A stretch of DNA of 64,000 nt. Origin: Brachybacterium alimentarium. GTDB taxonomy: Bacteria > Actinomycetota > Actinomycetes > Actinomycetales > Dermabacteraceae. The stretch is taken from positions 62,001-126,000 of the forward strand of contig NZ_NRGS01000005.1 of the NCBI RefSeq assembly GCF_002332425.1, read 5' to 3'. Below are positions 54,255 to 62,954 of the stretch, in pieces. A program made the translations under genes and the position numbers. The notes under the pieces were generated by a model that did not search any database, was not told where the DNA came from, and saw only the letters and a list, made by a program, of their open reading frames with translations. Positions within the stretch are counted from its first letter, which is position 1; every line of letters begins with the position of its first letter.

Positions 54255-55108
54255 CGGTTCCTCTCCTGGTCCAGCCAGCGGCTGATACGGCTCACGGACA
54301 GCACGACGACGGCGATGACGCAGCCCGGGGCCAGGACCAGCCACGGGGCATGCAGGAGGTGCTCGCGGCCGTCGGAGACGAGCAGACCCCAGTCGGAGGC
54401 GGGCGGCGGATCGCCGTACCCGAGGAAGGCGAGCCCGGCGATCACGAGGATCGCGATGCCGAACTGCAGCACGGCCAGGGAGAGCACCGGGCGCAGGGCG
54501 TTGGGGAGCACGTGCCGGGTCAGGATGTGCAGCGTGGAGCCGCCGTTGACCCGGGCGGCCTCGATGAACACGCTCGTGCGCACCCGCAGCACTTCGGCGC
54601 GCATGAGGCGAGCGAACACGGCCACCGCGGAGATGCCGGTGGCGATCGCCGCGTTGCGGGTGTCGTATCCCAGCGCCGTCACCACCACCACGGCGAGCAG
54701 GAAGCCGGGGATCGCGAGCAGCACGTCGACCAGTCGGCCGATCACCGCGTCGACCCAGCCTCCGAGGTAACCGCCCAGCAGTCCCAGCACCCCGCCGACG
54801 ATCACGCCGATCGCGACCGCCACCAGCGCGCTGGTCATCGAGGAGGCGGAGCCGTGCACGATCCGGGTGAGCAGATCGCGCCCGAGGTGATCGGTGCCCA
54901 GCCAGTACCGGGCACCAGGCGCGGTGAACTTGTCGTCCGGCACGCCGACCGCGGGATCGTGCCCGGTGACCAGGCCCGGGACGAGCGACCACAGCAGCAC
55001 CACGGCGATGACCGCGGCGGAGACCACGACGGAGACCGGGACCGTGCCGGACCGACGGGCGGCGGCCTGCGAGGCGGTGCGGCCGGGGGTGAGGGCAGCA
55101 GTGGTCAT
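54251..55108 (-). CDS. family-5 ABC importer permease (DppC-like)
   Basis: A 285-residue permease with six spans. The binding-protein-dependent permease loop reads EAARVNGGSTLHILTRHVLP, and LGTDHLGRDLLTRIVHG is the DppC/OppC hallmark before span 2. Forms the channel with the DppB-like subunit. ATGA overlaps at both ends (permease upstream, ATPase downstream). Confidence 0.94.
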   Translation of the reverse strand: MTTAALTPGRTASQAAARRSGTVPVSVVVSAAVIAVVLLWSLVPGLVTGHDPAVGVPDDKFTAPGARYWLGTDHLGRDLLTRIVHGSASSMTSALVAVAIGVIVGGVLGLLGGYLGGWVDAVIGRLVDVLLAIPGFLLAVVVVTALGYDTRNAAIATGISAVAVFARLMRAEVLRVRTSVFIEAARVNGGSTLHILTRHVLPNALRPVLSLAVLQFGIAILVIAGLAFLGYGDPPPASDWGLLVSDGREHLLHAPWLVLAPGCVIAVVVLSVSRISRWLDQERNR

Positions 55109-56115
55109 CGGGACACCTCCGAGGGGCGCAGGCGGGGGTCCAGCAGCAGGTAGAGCAGGTCGATCACGAGGTTCACGACCACGAACACGAGCGCGGAGAG
55201 CACCACGGCGGCCAGCAGCACCGACACGTCCTGGGTGGCGACGGCCTTCTGGACGACCATGCCGATGCCGGCCCGCCCGAAGATGGTCTCGGTGATCAGG
55301 GAGCCGCCGAGCACCTCACCGATCACGAGCCCCACGACGGTCACGGTGGGCAGCAGCGAGGGACGCAGCAGGTGGCGCAGCACCACCTGGGCGGGCGGGA
55401 GGCCGCGAGCGAGCGCGACCTCGGCGTAGTCCTGGCCGGCGGATTCGTCCAGCGCGGTGATGAACACCTGGGCGATCTGCGCGGAGACCGGGATGGCGAG
55501 GGTCAGCGCGGCGGCGACGGTCGAGGCGAAGCCCTCGGAATCGACCAGGCTGAAAAGACCCAGCTGCACGGCGAGCACCTGGATCAGCACCAGGCCGATG
55601 AGGAAGTTCGGGGTGGACAGGAACAGGGTGGGCAGGGAGCGCACGAGGTCATTGAGCCGCCCCTCGGGCAGCAGCCGGGTGGCCAGGCCCAGTGCGGCGG
55701 CGAGGGCCACCGCGAGCACCAGCGCGGTCACCGCGAGTCGCAGCGTCGACGGGATCGCGGCGCCGATCACCTGGGTGACGGGCTGCGAGGTGGCCATCGA
55801 CAGACCGAGGTCGCCCTGCACCGCATGGCCGAGGGAGACCACCAGCTGCACCAAGACGGGCTGGTCGAGTCCGTGGAAGGAGCGGATCCGGGCCTTCTCG
55901 GCGTCGCTGAATCCGGCCTGCGGGTTGTCGAGCTGCGCGGAGACCGGGTCGCCCGGGATCGCGGCCAGCACCAGGAACACCAGCACATAGGCGAGCACGA
56001 TCACGACGAGCGCCTGGGCGCTGCGCCCGACCGCGGCGCCGAGCAGGCCGCGGGAGGAGCGGACGGTGCGCCTGGGCGCCTCCGTGCTCTCGGGGAGGGT
56101 CGCGGTGGTGCTCAT
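55105..56115 (-). CDS. family-5 ABC importer permease (DppB-like)
   Basis: A 336-residue permease with six spans. The N-terminal region has the DppB/OppB features AIPGDPVSAQLDNPQ and FHGLDQPVLVQ; the coupling loop reads DYAEVALARGLPPAQVVLRHLLRP. The predicted span near the end is hydrophobic and Val-rich. Coupled by ATGA overlaps to the binding-protein gene upstream and the DppC-like gene downstream. Confidence 0.94.
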   Translation of the reverse strand: MSTTATLPESTEAPRRTVRSSRGLLGAAVGRSAQALVVIVLAYVLVFLVLAAIPGDPVSAQLDNPQAGFSDAEKARIRSFHGLDQPVLVQLVVSLGHAVQGDLGLSMATSQPVTQVIGAAIPSTLRLAVTALVLAVALAAALGLATRLLPEGRLNDLVRSLPTLFLSTPNFLIGLVLIQVLAVQLGLFSLVDSEGFASTVAAALTLAIPVSAQIAQVFITALDESAGQDYAEVALARGLPPAQVVLRHLLRPSLLPTVTVVGLVIGEVLGGSLITETIFGRAGIGMVVQKAVATQDVSVLLAAVVLSALVFVVVNLVIDLLYLLLDPRLRPSEVSR

Positions 56116-57767
56116 GAGGGGTCCTTGCGCGCGGCGTGGTACGAGGGGATCGCGACCGCGTTGAACGTGATCCCGCTCAGCTGCGGCGACTGCACGTAGA
56201 TGCGCTGCACGTTCTGCTCGAGCGGGATGAAGTAGGCCTGCTCGAGCACATGGCGGGAGAGCTGCTCGACGATCGCGGCGCGCTCGTCGTGATCGGCGGC
56301 CCCGGCGACCTCGTCGCGCAGTCGCACCAGCTCCTCGTCGGACGTGCCGACGGCGAACCAGTCCTCGCCCTCGTCGGTGATGACCCCGGCGACCGTGCCG
56401 ACGTCCACGAAGCTGCGGGTCACCGGGGAGATACCCTGCTCCGGGTTGTTGGTGACGCGTTCGGTCCAGGTGGGGATGTCGAGCCGCTGGGTGGACACGC
56501 GGATCCCGAGCCGCCCCAGGTGCTGGGAGATCAGCTCGGCCTCGGGCACGGAGCCGGTGAGATACGGGGTGGGATAGATCGTGAAGCCGAGCTCGGTGCC
56601 GTCCTTGCTGCGGAAGCCGTCCTCGGTGCGATCGGTCCAGCCGGCCTCGTCCAGCAGCTGCGCGGCGAGGCCCGGATCGTAGGCGAACAGCTCGGTGAGG
56701 TCCGTGGTCTCGGGGACGCCGGCCTGCAGCCAGCTGGTCGCGCTCTCCCAGGCGTCGGTGAACACGGTGCGCAGGATCTCGTCGCGGTCGATGCCCCGGG
56801 TCACGGCCTGACGCACGCGCACGTCGTCGAAGGGGGCGACGTTCGTGCGGAGGCTGAAGCCGTGGACGAATCCGAGATAGCGGGGCACCTCGATCACGAA
56901 GCCGGCCTCGGTGAAGGAGTCCAGCACCTGCGGGTTCACGTTGTAGGCGATGTCCGTCTGGCCGGCACGCGCTGCGGAGGCCCGCAGGGTGTCGTCCGGC
57001 AGCACCCGGAAGGTGATCGCCGACAGCGTCGCCGGGCCGCTCGCCCCGAGCACCTCGGGGGCCCAGTCGTAGTCCTCCCGGCGCACCAGGCGCACGTGGT
57101 CGTTGCCGGCCCAGGTGTCCAGCACGAACGGTCCCGAGCCGATCTGGTTCGCGAGGTCGGACTGCTCCTCGAGGGAGGCGGCGATGCTCGCGGGGGCCAT
57201 CAGCTGGCAGCCGTGGTATCCGAGGGTGGGCAGGAAAGAGAGCGTCGGCGCGGTGAAGGTGACGCGCACGGTCAGCGGGTCCAGCGCCTCGGCGCCCTCG
57301 TAGGTGCCGCCGGGGAACAGGCCCACGGGCGCCAGTCCGTCATCAGGCCGGCCGACGGCCCAGGACTCCAGGTTCGCGAGCACGGCGGCCGCGTCCAGCG
57401 GGGTGCCGTCGGAGAAGGTCACGCCCTCGCGCAGGTGCAGGACGAACTCGGTGGAGTCGGCGTCCTGCTCCCAGGACTCGGCGATCCACGGGGAGACGAC
57501 CCCGTCGGCGTCGGTGTGCACGAGCTTGTCGGTCAGCTGCTGCCAGACATTCGCCTCGTAGCTGGAGATCGCGCTCTTGGAGGGCACCCATCCGCCGTCG
57601 AGGTTGGAGATGAGGAAGGTCAGCTCGTCATCGGCCGCGTCGCCCTCCCCGCCGTCGGCGAACGCGGAGGGCAGGGCGCAGCCGGCCAGCGGCAGCGCCG
57701 CGAGGCCCAGGGAGCCGGCTCCGAGGGTCTGCAGCAGGTGGCGGCGGGAGAGCGTGGAGGCACTCAT
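56112..57767 (-). CDS. family-5 extracellular solute-binding lipoprotein (Tat-type)
   Basis: A 551-residue family-5 binding protein. Twin-arginine signal SRRHLLQTLGAGSL and lipobox LAGC with Cys30. The mature part has the family pattern LVHTDADGVVSPWIAESWEQ, FVLHLREGVTFSDGTPLDA and VRQAVTRGIDRDEIL. Family members bind peptides, nickel or other amino-acid-like cargo; the fit here is to amide-containing or amino-acid-derived compounds, not certain. It overlaps the aminotransferase stop by 4 nt. Confidence 0.94.
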   Translation of the reverse strand: MSASTLSRRHLLQTLGAGSLGLAALPLAGCALPSAFADGGEGDAADDELTFLISNLDGGWVPSKSAISSYEANVWQQLTDKLVHTDADGVVSPWIAESWEQDADSTEFVLHLREGVTFSDGTPLDAAAVLANLESWAVGRPDDGLAPVGLFPGGTYEGAEALDPLTVRVTFTAPTLSFLPTLGYHGCQLMAPASIAASLEEQSDLANQIGSGPFVLDTWAGNDHVRLVRREDYDWAPEVLGASGPATLSAITFRVLPDDTLRASAARAGQTDIAYNVNPQVLDSFTEAGFVIEVPRYLGFVHGFSLRTNVAPFDDVRVRQAVTRGIDRDEILRTVFTDAWESATSWLQAGVPETTDLTELFAYDPGLAAQLLDEAGWTDRTEDGFRSKDGTELGFTIYPTPYLTGSVPEAELISQHLGRLGIRVSTQRLDIPTWTERVTNNPEQGISPVTRSFVDVGTVAGVITDEGEDWFAVGTSDEELVRLRDEVAGAADHDERAAIVEQLSRHVLEQAYFIPLEQNVQRIYVQSPQLSGITFNAVAIPSYHAARKDPS

Positions 57768-59005
57768 CGCCGTGCCTCCGGGTCGGAGAGGGCGGCGGCG
57801 AGCCGCTCGACGCCGAGGCGCAGCTGCGAGGGCTCGAGGTGGCTGATGCCGATCCGGAGGCCGCCGCGGTCGTCGTCCGGGCGGTCCCGGTGGAAGAAGC
57901 GCCCGAGCACCGCGTCGGTGCCGTAGCGGGTGCGGGCCAGCTGCTGGGCGGCCGCGAGGTCGATGCCGCTCTCGCGCAGACGCGCCCACAGGAAGATGCC
58001 ACCGGTGCGGTGATCGATCTCGACCCCGCCGGGCACCTGCTCCTCGAGGATCCCGGCGACCAGGTCGAAGCGCTCGGCATAGGCGGTGCGGGCCCGCGCG
58101 GCGATCGCGTCCAGCCCTCCGTCCTGCGGGGAGTGGGCCCCGGCGCCGACGATCCGCGCCACGATCGCCTGCACGAGGGCCGAGGAGTGCTGGTCCTGGT
58201 TCGCGCGCAGGCGGGTCACCGGGCCCACCAGCCAGTCCGGGAGCACCAGCCAGCCCAGGCGCAGCCCGGGGCCGAGCGTCTTGGAGAAGGTGCGCACGTG
58301 CACGACGAGGTCGCTGTCCAGCGGGTAGTCGGCCGGCACCTCGACGCCGTCGAAGCCGAGCCCCGCATAGGCGTTGTCGGAGACGATGACGAAACCGTAG
58401 TGCTCGGCGAGCTCGACCAGTCGTGCTCGCTGCTCGGCCGGGGTGATGAAGCCGGTGGGGTTGTGGAACTCCGGCACCGTGTAGAGCAGGCGCGGCCGGG
58501 CCCCGGCCTCCAGCCGGGCCTCGAGCGCGGAGATGTCGAAGCCGTCGGCCGTGAGGTGCAGGGGCAGCAGCTCGGGCTCGTGGTGCTGGAGGTCGCGGAA
58601 GATCAGCGGGTAGGTGGGGTCCTCGACGATGATCTGGTCGCCGCGGTCCAGCAGCGCATCGAACAGCAGGGAAAGTCCGTGGAAGGCCCCGTTGGTGATC
58701 AGCACGCGGTCGGCGGGGACGTTCTCGCGCTCAGCGATCCAGCTGCGCAGGTCCCCGATGCCGGAGGGCACCGAGTACTGCAGGGCGGCGGCCAGGGCCG
58801 TGGGATCGGCGCAGAGCTCGGCCGAGGCGCGGCCGATCGCGGCCAGCGGCAGCAGGTCCGCGCTCGGGGCGCCGCCGTTCAGCGCGATGTCGCCCGGCTG
58901 CGGGGCGACCCTCCGCCCGAAGCCGCGGGACCTGTCCTCCCGTCGGCCGAGGTCGGAGAGCAGCCCGTCGGCGAGCCGGGCGGGGGAGATCGAGGTCGTG
59001 GTCAT
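57764..59005 (-). CDS. PLP-dependent aminotransferase, class I/II (MocR-less, 2-aminoadipate/AAT-like)
   Basis: A 413-residue fold-type I aminotransferase. Features: LNGGAPSADLLPL, SVPSGIGDLRSWIAERENV, YTVPEFHNPTGFITP, VSDNAYAGLGFDG with the PLP Asp, and Schiff-base Lys in RTFSKTLGPGLRLGW. It resembles the aminotransferase part of MocR-type proteins and 2-aminoadipate-type enzymes, converting a 2-oxo acid and an amino acid. The stop of the oxidase overlaps its start by 1 nt (TGATG), which links it to that enzyme's oxo-acid product. Confidence 0.92.
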   Translation of the reverse strand: MTTTSISPARLADGLLSDLGRREDRSRGFGRRVAPQPGDIALNGGAPSADLLPLAAIGRASAELCADPTALAAALQYSVPSGIGDLRSWIAERENVPADRVLITNGAFHGLSLLFDALLDRGDQIIVEDPTYPLIFRDLQHHEPELLPLHLTADGFDISALEARLEAGARPRLLYTVPEFHNPTGFITPAEQRARLVELAEHYGFVIVSDNAYAGLGFDGVEVPADYPLDSDLVVHVRTFSKTLGPGLRLGWLVLPDWLVGPVTRLRANQDQHSSALVQAIVARIVGAGAHSPQDGGLDAIAARARTAYAERFDLVAGILEEQVPGGVEIDHRTGGIFLWARLRESGIDLAAAQQLARTRYGTDAVLGRFFHRDRPDDDRGGLRIGISHLEPSQLRLGVERLAAALSDPEARR

Positions 59006-60408
59006 CACAGGGCCTTCCCGGGATTCAGCAGGTGCTGGGGGTCGAACGCGTCCTTCAGGCGGAGCTGCAGAGCTCGCGAGACGGGGGAGAGCTCGAGGTC
59101 GAGCCACCCCTGCTTGGAGGTGCCGATGCCGTGCTCGCCGCTGATCGTGCCGCCGAGGTCGATCGCAGCACGGACCAGGTCGTCGGCCGCGGCGAGCAGG
59201 GTGGGCGGCAGCGAGGAGTCCGCCGCCTCGGACGCCTCCCGGTCCACAGCGAGCAGGGGATGGAGGTTGCCGTCCCCTGCATGGGCGAGAGCCGAGGTCT
59301 GCACCCCATGGCGCTCGCCGATCACCGCGAGCTCCGTGAAGATCTCCGCGAGGCGAGACTTCGGCACGGCGATGTCCTCGCCGAGCCGGTGCCCGCCGGC
59401 GCCCGAGCCACGGCCGGAACGTCGCAGCTCCCACAGACGCTCGGCCTCCTGCTCGTCCTCGATGACGAGCACGTCGCCGCCGACGGCTTCCAGCGCGTGG
59501 GTCAGATCCGCGGTCTGCTCCCTGATCCCGTAGCCGTCGAGCTCGAGGAGGAGCACCGCGTCGGTGCCGCGGGCGAGGGACGAGCCGGAGTGCGCGTCGA
59601 TGTCCGCCAGGGTCCCGCCGTCGATCAGCTCGGTCGCCGCCGGTCGCACCGGGCTGCGGGAGATCGCCCCCACCCCGGCCGCCGCCCCGGCGGAATCGGC
59701 GAAGCGGGCCAGCAGCGTGCGCCGCGCGACCGGCAGCGGGCGGATCCGCACCGTCGCGGAGGTGACCACGGCGAGCGTGCCCTCGGAACCGATGAGCAGC
59801 TGGGTGAGGTCCAATCCGGTCACGCCCTTGAGCGAGCGATGGCCGGTGCGCAGCAGCGTGCCGTCGGCCAGCACGACCTCGAGCGCGAGCACGGACTCGC
59901 GGGTCACGCCGTACTTCGCGCAGTGCAGGCCGCCGGCGTTGGTCGCGATGTTCCCGCCGATCGTGGAGATCGCGGCACTCGCGGGATCGGGAGCGTAGAA
60001 GAAGCCGTGCGGGGCGAGCTCCGTCGAGAGGTCAGCGGTGATGACCCCGGCCTCGACCACCGCGACCTCGTCGACCGGATCGATCTCGCGCACGGCGGTG
60101 AGCCGCTCGAGGCTCAGCACGATGGCACCCTGGGTGGGCGTGGCGCCGCCTGAGAGTCCGGTCCCGGCGCCGCGCGGCACGACAGGGGTGGCGGTCTCGT
60201 GGGCCACGCGCAGCGTCGCCTGCACACCGGCGACGTCATCGGGCAGGACGAGGACGAAGCGCGTCCCCTGCGGTGCGCGCACCGCGCGGTCACCCTGGTA
60301 GATCTCCGACGGGGAGTCCTGCACGGCGTGCGCGCCGACCTCGGCGCGCAGGCGCGCGGCAAGGTCCTCATGGACGGTGGTGGGGCCGACGGGGGCGCTG
60401 ATGGTCAT
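59005..60408 (-). CDS. FAD-linked 2-hydroxyacid oxidase/dehydrogenase (GlcD/D-lactate type)
   Basis: A 467-residue VAO-family flavoprotein. FAD-binding part: PRGAGTGLSGGATPTQG, FFYAPDPASAAISTIGGNIATNAGG. C-terminal part: HAGDGNLHPLL with His/Asp metal or substrate residues, and ISGEHGIGTSKQGWL. Family members oxidise glycolate, D-lactate or D-2-hydroxy acids to 2-oxo acids. CAGGAGC precedes the ATG. It is the first gene of the 7-gene operon, followed by an aminotransferase, so the hydroxy acid could be turned into an amino acid. Confidence 0.92.
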   Translation of the reverse strand: MTISAPVGPTTVHEDLAARLRAEVGAHAVQDSPSEIYQGDRAVRAPQGTRFVLVLPDDVAGVQATLRVAHETATPVVPRGAGTGLSGGATPTQGAIVLSLERLTAVREIDPVDEVAVVEAGVITADLSTELAPHGFFYAPDPASAAISTIGGNIATNAGGLHCAKYGVTRESVLALEVVLADGTLLRTGHRSLKGVTGLDLTQLLIGSEGTLAVVTSATVRIRPLPVARRTLLARFADSAGAAAGVGAISRSPVRPAATELIDGGTLADIDAHSGSSLARGTDAVLLLELDGYGIREQTADLTHALEAVGGDVLVIEDEQEAERLWELRRSGRGSGAGGHRLGEDIAVPKSRLAEIFTELAVIGERHGVQTSALAHAGDGNLHPLLAVDREASEAADSSLPPTLLAAADDLVRAAIDLGGTISGEHGIGTSKQGWLDLELSPVSRALQLRLKDAFDPQHLLNPGKAL

Positions 60409-60576
60409 CGTGCTCCTGGTGCGAACGGTGGATGCGCGCCCATCGTGCGCCCACCCCATGCATAAGCGCAAACGATGTCCGTCATAAGAGGTAACAGGGG
60501 CTTGGAGTGCCCCCGCTGCCCGTGATGCAGGGCACTCGTCGGCCTCGAGGGCGAACTCTGCGGGCAGACGACGAAC

Positions 60577-60603
60577 GCCCCGTCGGCGCGCGGCCGACGG
60601 GGC
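60577..60603 (-). terminator. terminator of the small membrane-protein gene
   Basis: GCCCCGTCGG pairs with CCGACGGGGC (10-bp perfect stem, 7-nt loop), about 90 nt beyond the stop codon of the gene at 60695. Confidence 0.7.
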
Positions 60604-60694
60604 ATTCGGAAGGGTGGGCTGCAGCGGGAGCGCTGCGGGGGTCGAGGCGTCGGCGTCCAGGTCGAGGCGCTCCGCCTCGGATCCGCCGCCGGTG

Positions 60695-61276
60695 TCAGTA
60701 CCCCGGGGGTCGGTGGCCGCCGAAGGCTGCGAGCTGGGCCTGCACCCTCTCGTTGTGCCGGCTCGCCGCGAGGCATCCCCAGATCATGCTCGCGATCCAT
60801 ACCGGGAGCCCCACCATAGGCGCGAAGATCGCCAGCACGGCGCCGATCCCGAGGGTGACCAGCGAGATGACGAAGAGGACGATCCCGGTGAGAACCGCCA
60901 GGCCCAGGGTGACGCCGATCATCACCAGGGCCCCGCCCACCGTGGAGTACAGCATTCCGAGCGGTCCGAAGAAGAAGGTGAGCACGAAGGCTGCGCCGAC
61001 GCTCTTCAGCGGGAGGAGCATCGGCACCGGGCCAGGAGGAGCACCATAGGGGCCTGCGCCGGGGTGGCCGGCGGGCTGGGCGTACGGCTGGACGGCGGCG
61101 GGTCGGTAGGGCACGGCGGCAGGCCGGAGGGGCGCGGCGCTGCCCGCGAGCGGAGCGTAGGGGTGCGCGCCCGGCTCGGTGTGGCCCGGGTCGGCGTATC
61201 CCGGAGGGGCGAGCTCGCCGCGGATCACCGGCGGCGACGGGCGCGGGTGGTGGGCGTCCTGCGGATTCTTGCTCAT
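60695..61276 (-). CDS. small membrane protein with Pro/Ala/Tyr-rich tail
   Basis: A 193-residue protein. The first 85 residues are disordered, rich in Pro, Ala, Gly and Tyr (PYAPLAGSAAP, PYAQPAGHPG). Then a hydrophobic region of two or three spans (about 92-165: LLPLKSVGAAFVLTFFFGPLGMLYSTVGGALVMI...) with a FFGPLGMLY motif like that of small YqaE/TM2-type membrane proteins. GGGGGAA precedes the ATG. Single gene with its own terminator. Function unknown. Confidence 0.75.
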   Translation of the reverse strand: MSKNPQDAHHPRPSPPVIRGELAPPGYADPGHTEPGAHPYAPLAGSAAPLRPAAVPYRPAAVQPYAQPAGHPGAGPYGAPPGPVPMLLPLKSVGAAFVLTFFFGPLGMLYSTVGGALVMIGVTLGLAVLTGIVLFVISLVTLGIGAVLAIFAPMVGLPVWIASMIWGCLAASRHNERVQAQLAAFGGHRPPGY

Positions 61277-61331
61277 GGTTCCCCCGGGTCGGCGTGCACG
61301 TCGGGTCATCCTACGGGCGGCGTCCGCCCGC

Positions 61332-62303
61332 TCACGTCTCGGGTGGTCGCAGGCTGGATCCGTCGTCGTGGATCGGCACGTGGGCCTCGGGGATGTCCTC
61401 GTAGCTGGCGGGATCGGAGATCGGTTCGAGATGCGTGAGCACCGTGAGCTCGGGCAGGCAGGCCTTGAGCTCGTCCTCGAGCGCCTCGATGTAGTCGTGC
61501 CCCTCCTTGACCGTCCAGTCGTCGGGCACCAGCACGTGCACGCTCATGAAGCGCTCCTGGCCGGCCTCCCTGGTCTGCAGTCCGTGGAAGGTGACGGTCG
61601 CATCGGTGCGCCGACGCAGGATCTCGGTGATGACCTCGTGGTCCTCATCCGGCAGTGCCTTGTCCAGCAGGCCGGAGATCGATTCGGAGAGCAGCCCGAT
61701 GCCGGTGACGATGATGTTCACGCCGACCGCGAAGGCGACCAGCGCATCCAGGCGCTCCCAGCCGGTCAGCGCCACCAGGCCCACGCCCACGAGCACGCCG
61801 GCGCTGGTGACGACGTCGGTCATCAGGTGCTTGCCGTCGGCGCGCAGGGCGATCGAATTGTGGGTCCTGCCGGCGCGCAGGAGCACGAGGGCGACGCCGC
61901 CGTTGAGCAGTGAGGCGACCACCACGATGAGCAGGCCGATGCCGAGGTTCTCCAGCGGGCGCGGGTTCACGAAGCGCTCGACCGCGGTGACCAGGATGAC
62001 CGCTGCGGCCACGAAGATCATCAGTCCTTCGACGGCCGCTGAGAAGTACTCGGCCTTCGCGCGGCCGAAGAGGAAGCGGTCTGTCGCGGGGCGAGCGGCG
62101 ACGGTCAGCGCGATGAGCGCGACCACGGCGGCCACCAGGTTCACCGTGGATTCGGCGGCGTCGGAGAGCAGGCCGACGGAATCCGTCATCGCCCAGGCGC
62201 TCGTCTTCAGCACGATCGTGAGGATCGCGGTGATGATCGACAGCCAGGCGAACTTCCGTAGATCGACCTTTCGGGTCGGGGCGGCGGGGCTCGAGGTGGT
62301 CAT
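61332..62303 (-). CDS. cation diffusion facilitator (metal efflux) transporter
   Basis: A 323-residue CDF protein with six spans and a C-terminal cytosolic domain. The metal-site motifs are visible: SVGLLSDAAESTVNL in span 2 and SIALRADGKHLMTDVVTS in span 5; the C-terminal part has EVITEILRRRTDATVTFHG. It should export Zn, Co, Fe or Mn in exchange for protons. It overlaps the stop of the ArsR gene by 4 nt (ATGA), so the regulator and pump are coupled. Confidence 0.94.
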   Translation of the reverse strand: MTTSSPAAPTRKVDLRKFAWLSIITAILTIVLKTSAWAMTDSVGLLSDAAESTVNLVAAVVALIALTVAARPATDRFLFGRAKAEYFSAAVEGLMIFVAAAVILVTAVERFVNPRPLENLGIGLLIVVVASLLNGGVALVLLRAGRTHNSIALRADGKHLMTDVVTSAGVLVGVGLVALTGWERLDALVAFAVGVNIIVTGIGLLSESISGLLDKALPDEDHEVITEILRRRTDATVTFHGLQTREAGQERFMSVHVLVPDDWTVKEGHDYIEALEDELKACLPELTVLTHLEPISDPASYEDIPEAHVPIHDDGSSLRPPET

Positions 62304-62758
62304 GCGCGGGAGTCCTTGATCGGCGGGTCGGGGGCGAGGGTGCCATCCGGGGCGATGTGCTCGAAGATCTGCTCCACCAGCGACAGGACGTGCGGATCCT
62401 CGACCGTGTAGAAGCTGTGGCGCCCCTCGCGGCGGGCCGAGACGATGCCGGCCAGGCGCAGCTTGCTGAGGTGCTGGCTGGTGGTGGGCAGGCTCAGCCC
62501 GACCTGTGCGGCGAGTGCGCCCACGTCGAAGTGCCCGGAGCTCATGAGCTGCACCAGGTGCAGACGGGCCGGGGAGGCGAGCATCGCGAAGGTGTCGGCC
62601 GCGGCGGCGAGCTGCAGCTCGGTGGGTGCATGGGGTGCGTCGGCTGCACCGGTCGCCGGGGCGTCGGGCAGTGCGCGGCCTGCCGGGCGCGATGCGTCGC
62701 GTCGGGCCCGGGCCGTCTGCTGCGCCGGAGGCGCCTCCGGGTCCGAGGGATGGTCCAT
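62300..62758 (-). CDS. ArsR/SmtB family metal-responsive repressor
   Basis: A 152-residue ArsR regulator. The N-terminal 45 residues are Pro/Ala/Arg-rich. The winged helix spans about 52-125 (LASPARLHLVQLMSSGHFDVGALAAQ, VGLSLPTTSQHLSKLRLAGIVSARREGRHSFYTV), and His/Asp residues near the end (SLVEQIFEHIAPD) could be the alpha-5 metal site, as in CzrA. It would release the operator when zinc or a similar metal binds. Start: a CAGACT box 6 nt upstream suggests a leaderless transcript. Confidence 0.93.
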   Translation of the reverse strand: MDHPSDPEAPPAQQTARARRDASRPAGRALPDAPATGAADAPHAPTELQLAAAADTFAMLASPARLHLVQLMSSGHFDVGALAAQVGLSLPTTSQHLSKLRLAGIVSARREGRHSFYTVEDPHVLSLVEQIFEHIAPDGTLAPDPPIKDSRA

Positions 62759-62777
62759 GCCTCGAGTCTGGTGTCGG

Positions 62778-62797
62778 TTCCTCAGTTGCGCAAGGAA
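62778..62797. promoter_or_regulatory. candidate ArsR operator (TTGCGCAA core)
   Basis: TTCCT and AGGAA arms flank CAGTTGCGCA, which contains the perfect palindrome TTGCGCAA at 62786-62793. It lies upstream of the ArsR -10 box and fits a dimeric winged-helix operator. Confidence 0.4.
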
Positions 62798-62954
62798 CGA
62801 AATGGCGATGTGAGCGAGTCGTCGGCTCCGTCGGACACGCCCTGGCCCGGACGACTTCCCGTGAACGGCCCGGATGCGGGGGAGGGCAGTCGTACCGTGG
62901 GCGCACACCGTGCGTTGGCGCACATCGAGGCAGGACGTTCGAAGGAGTCGATCC

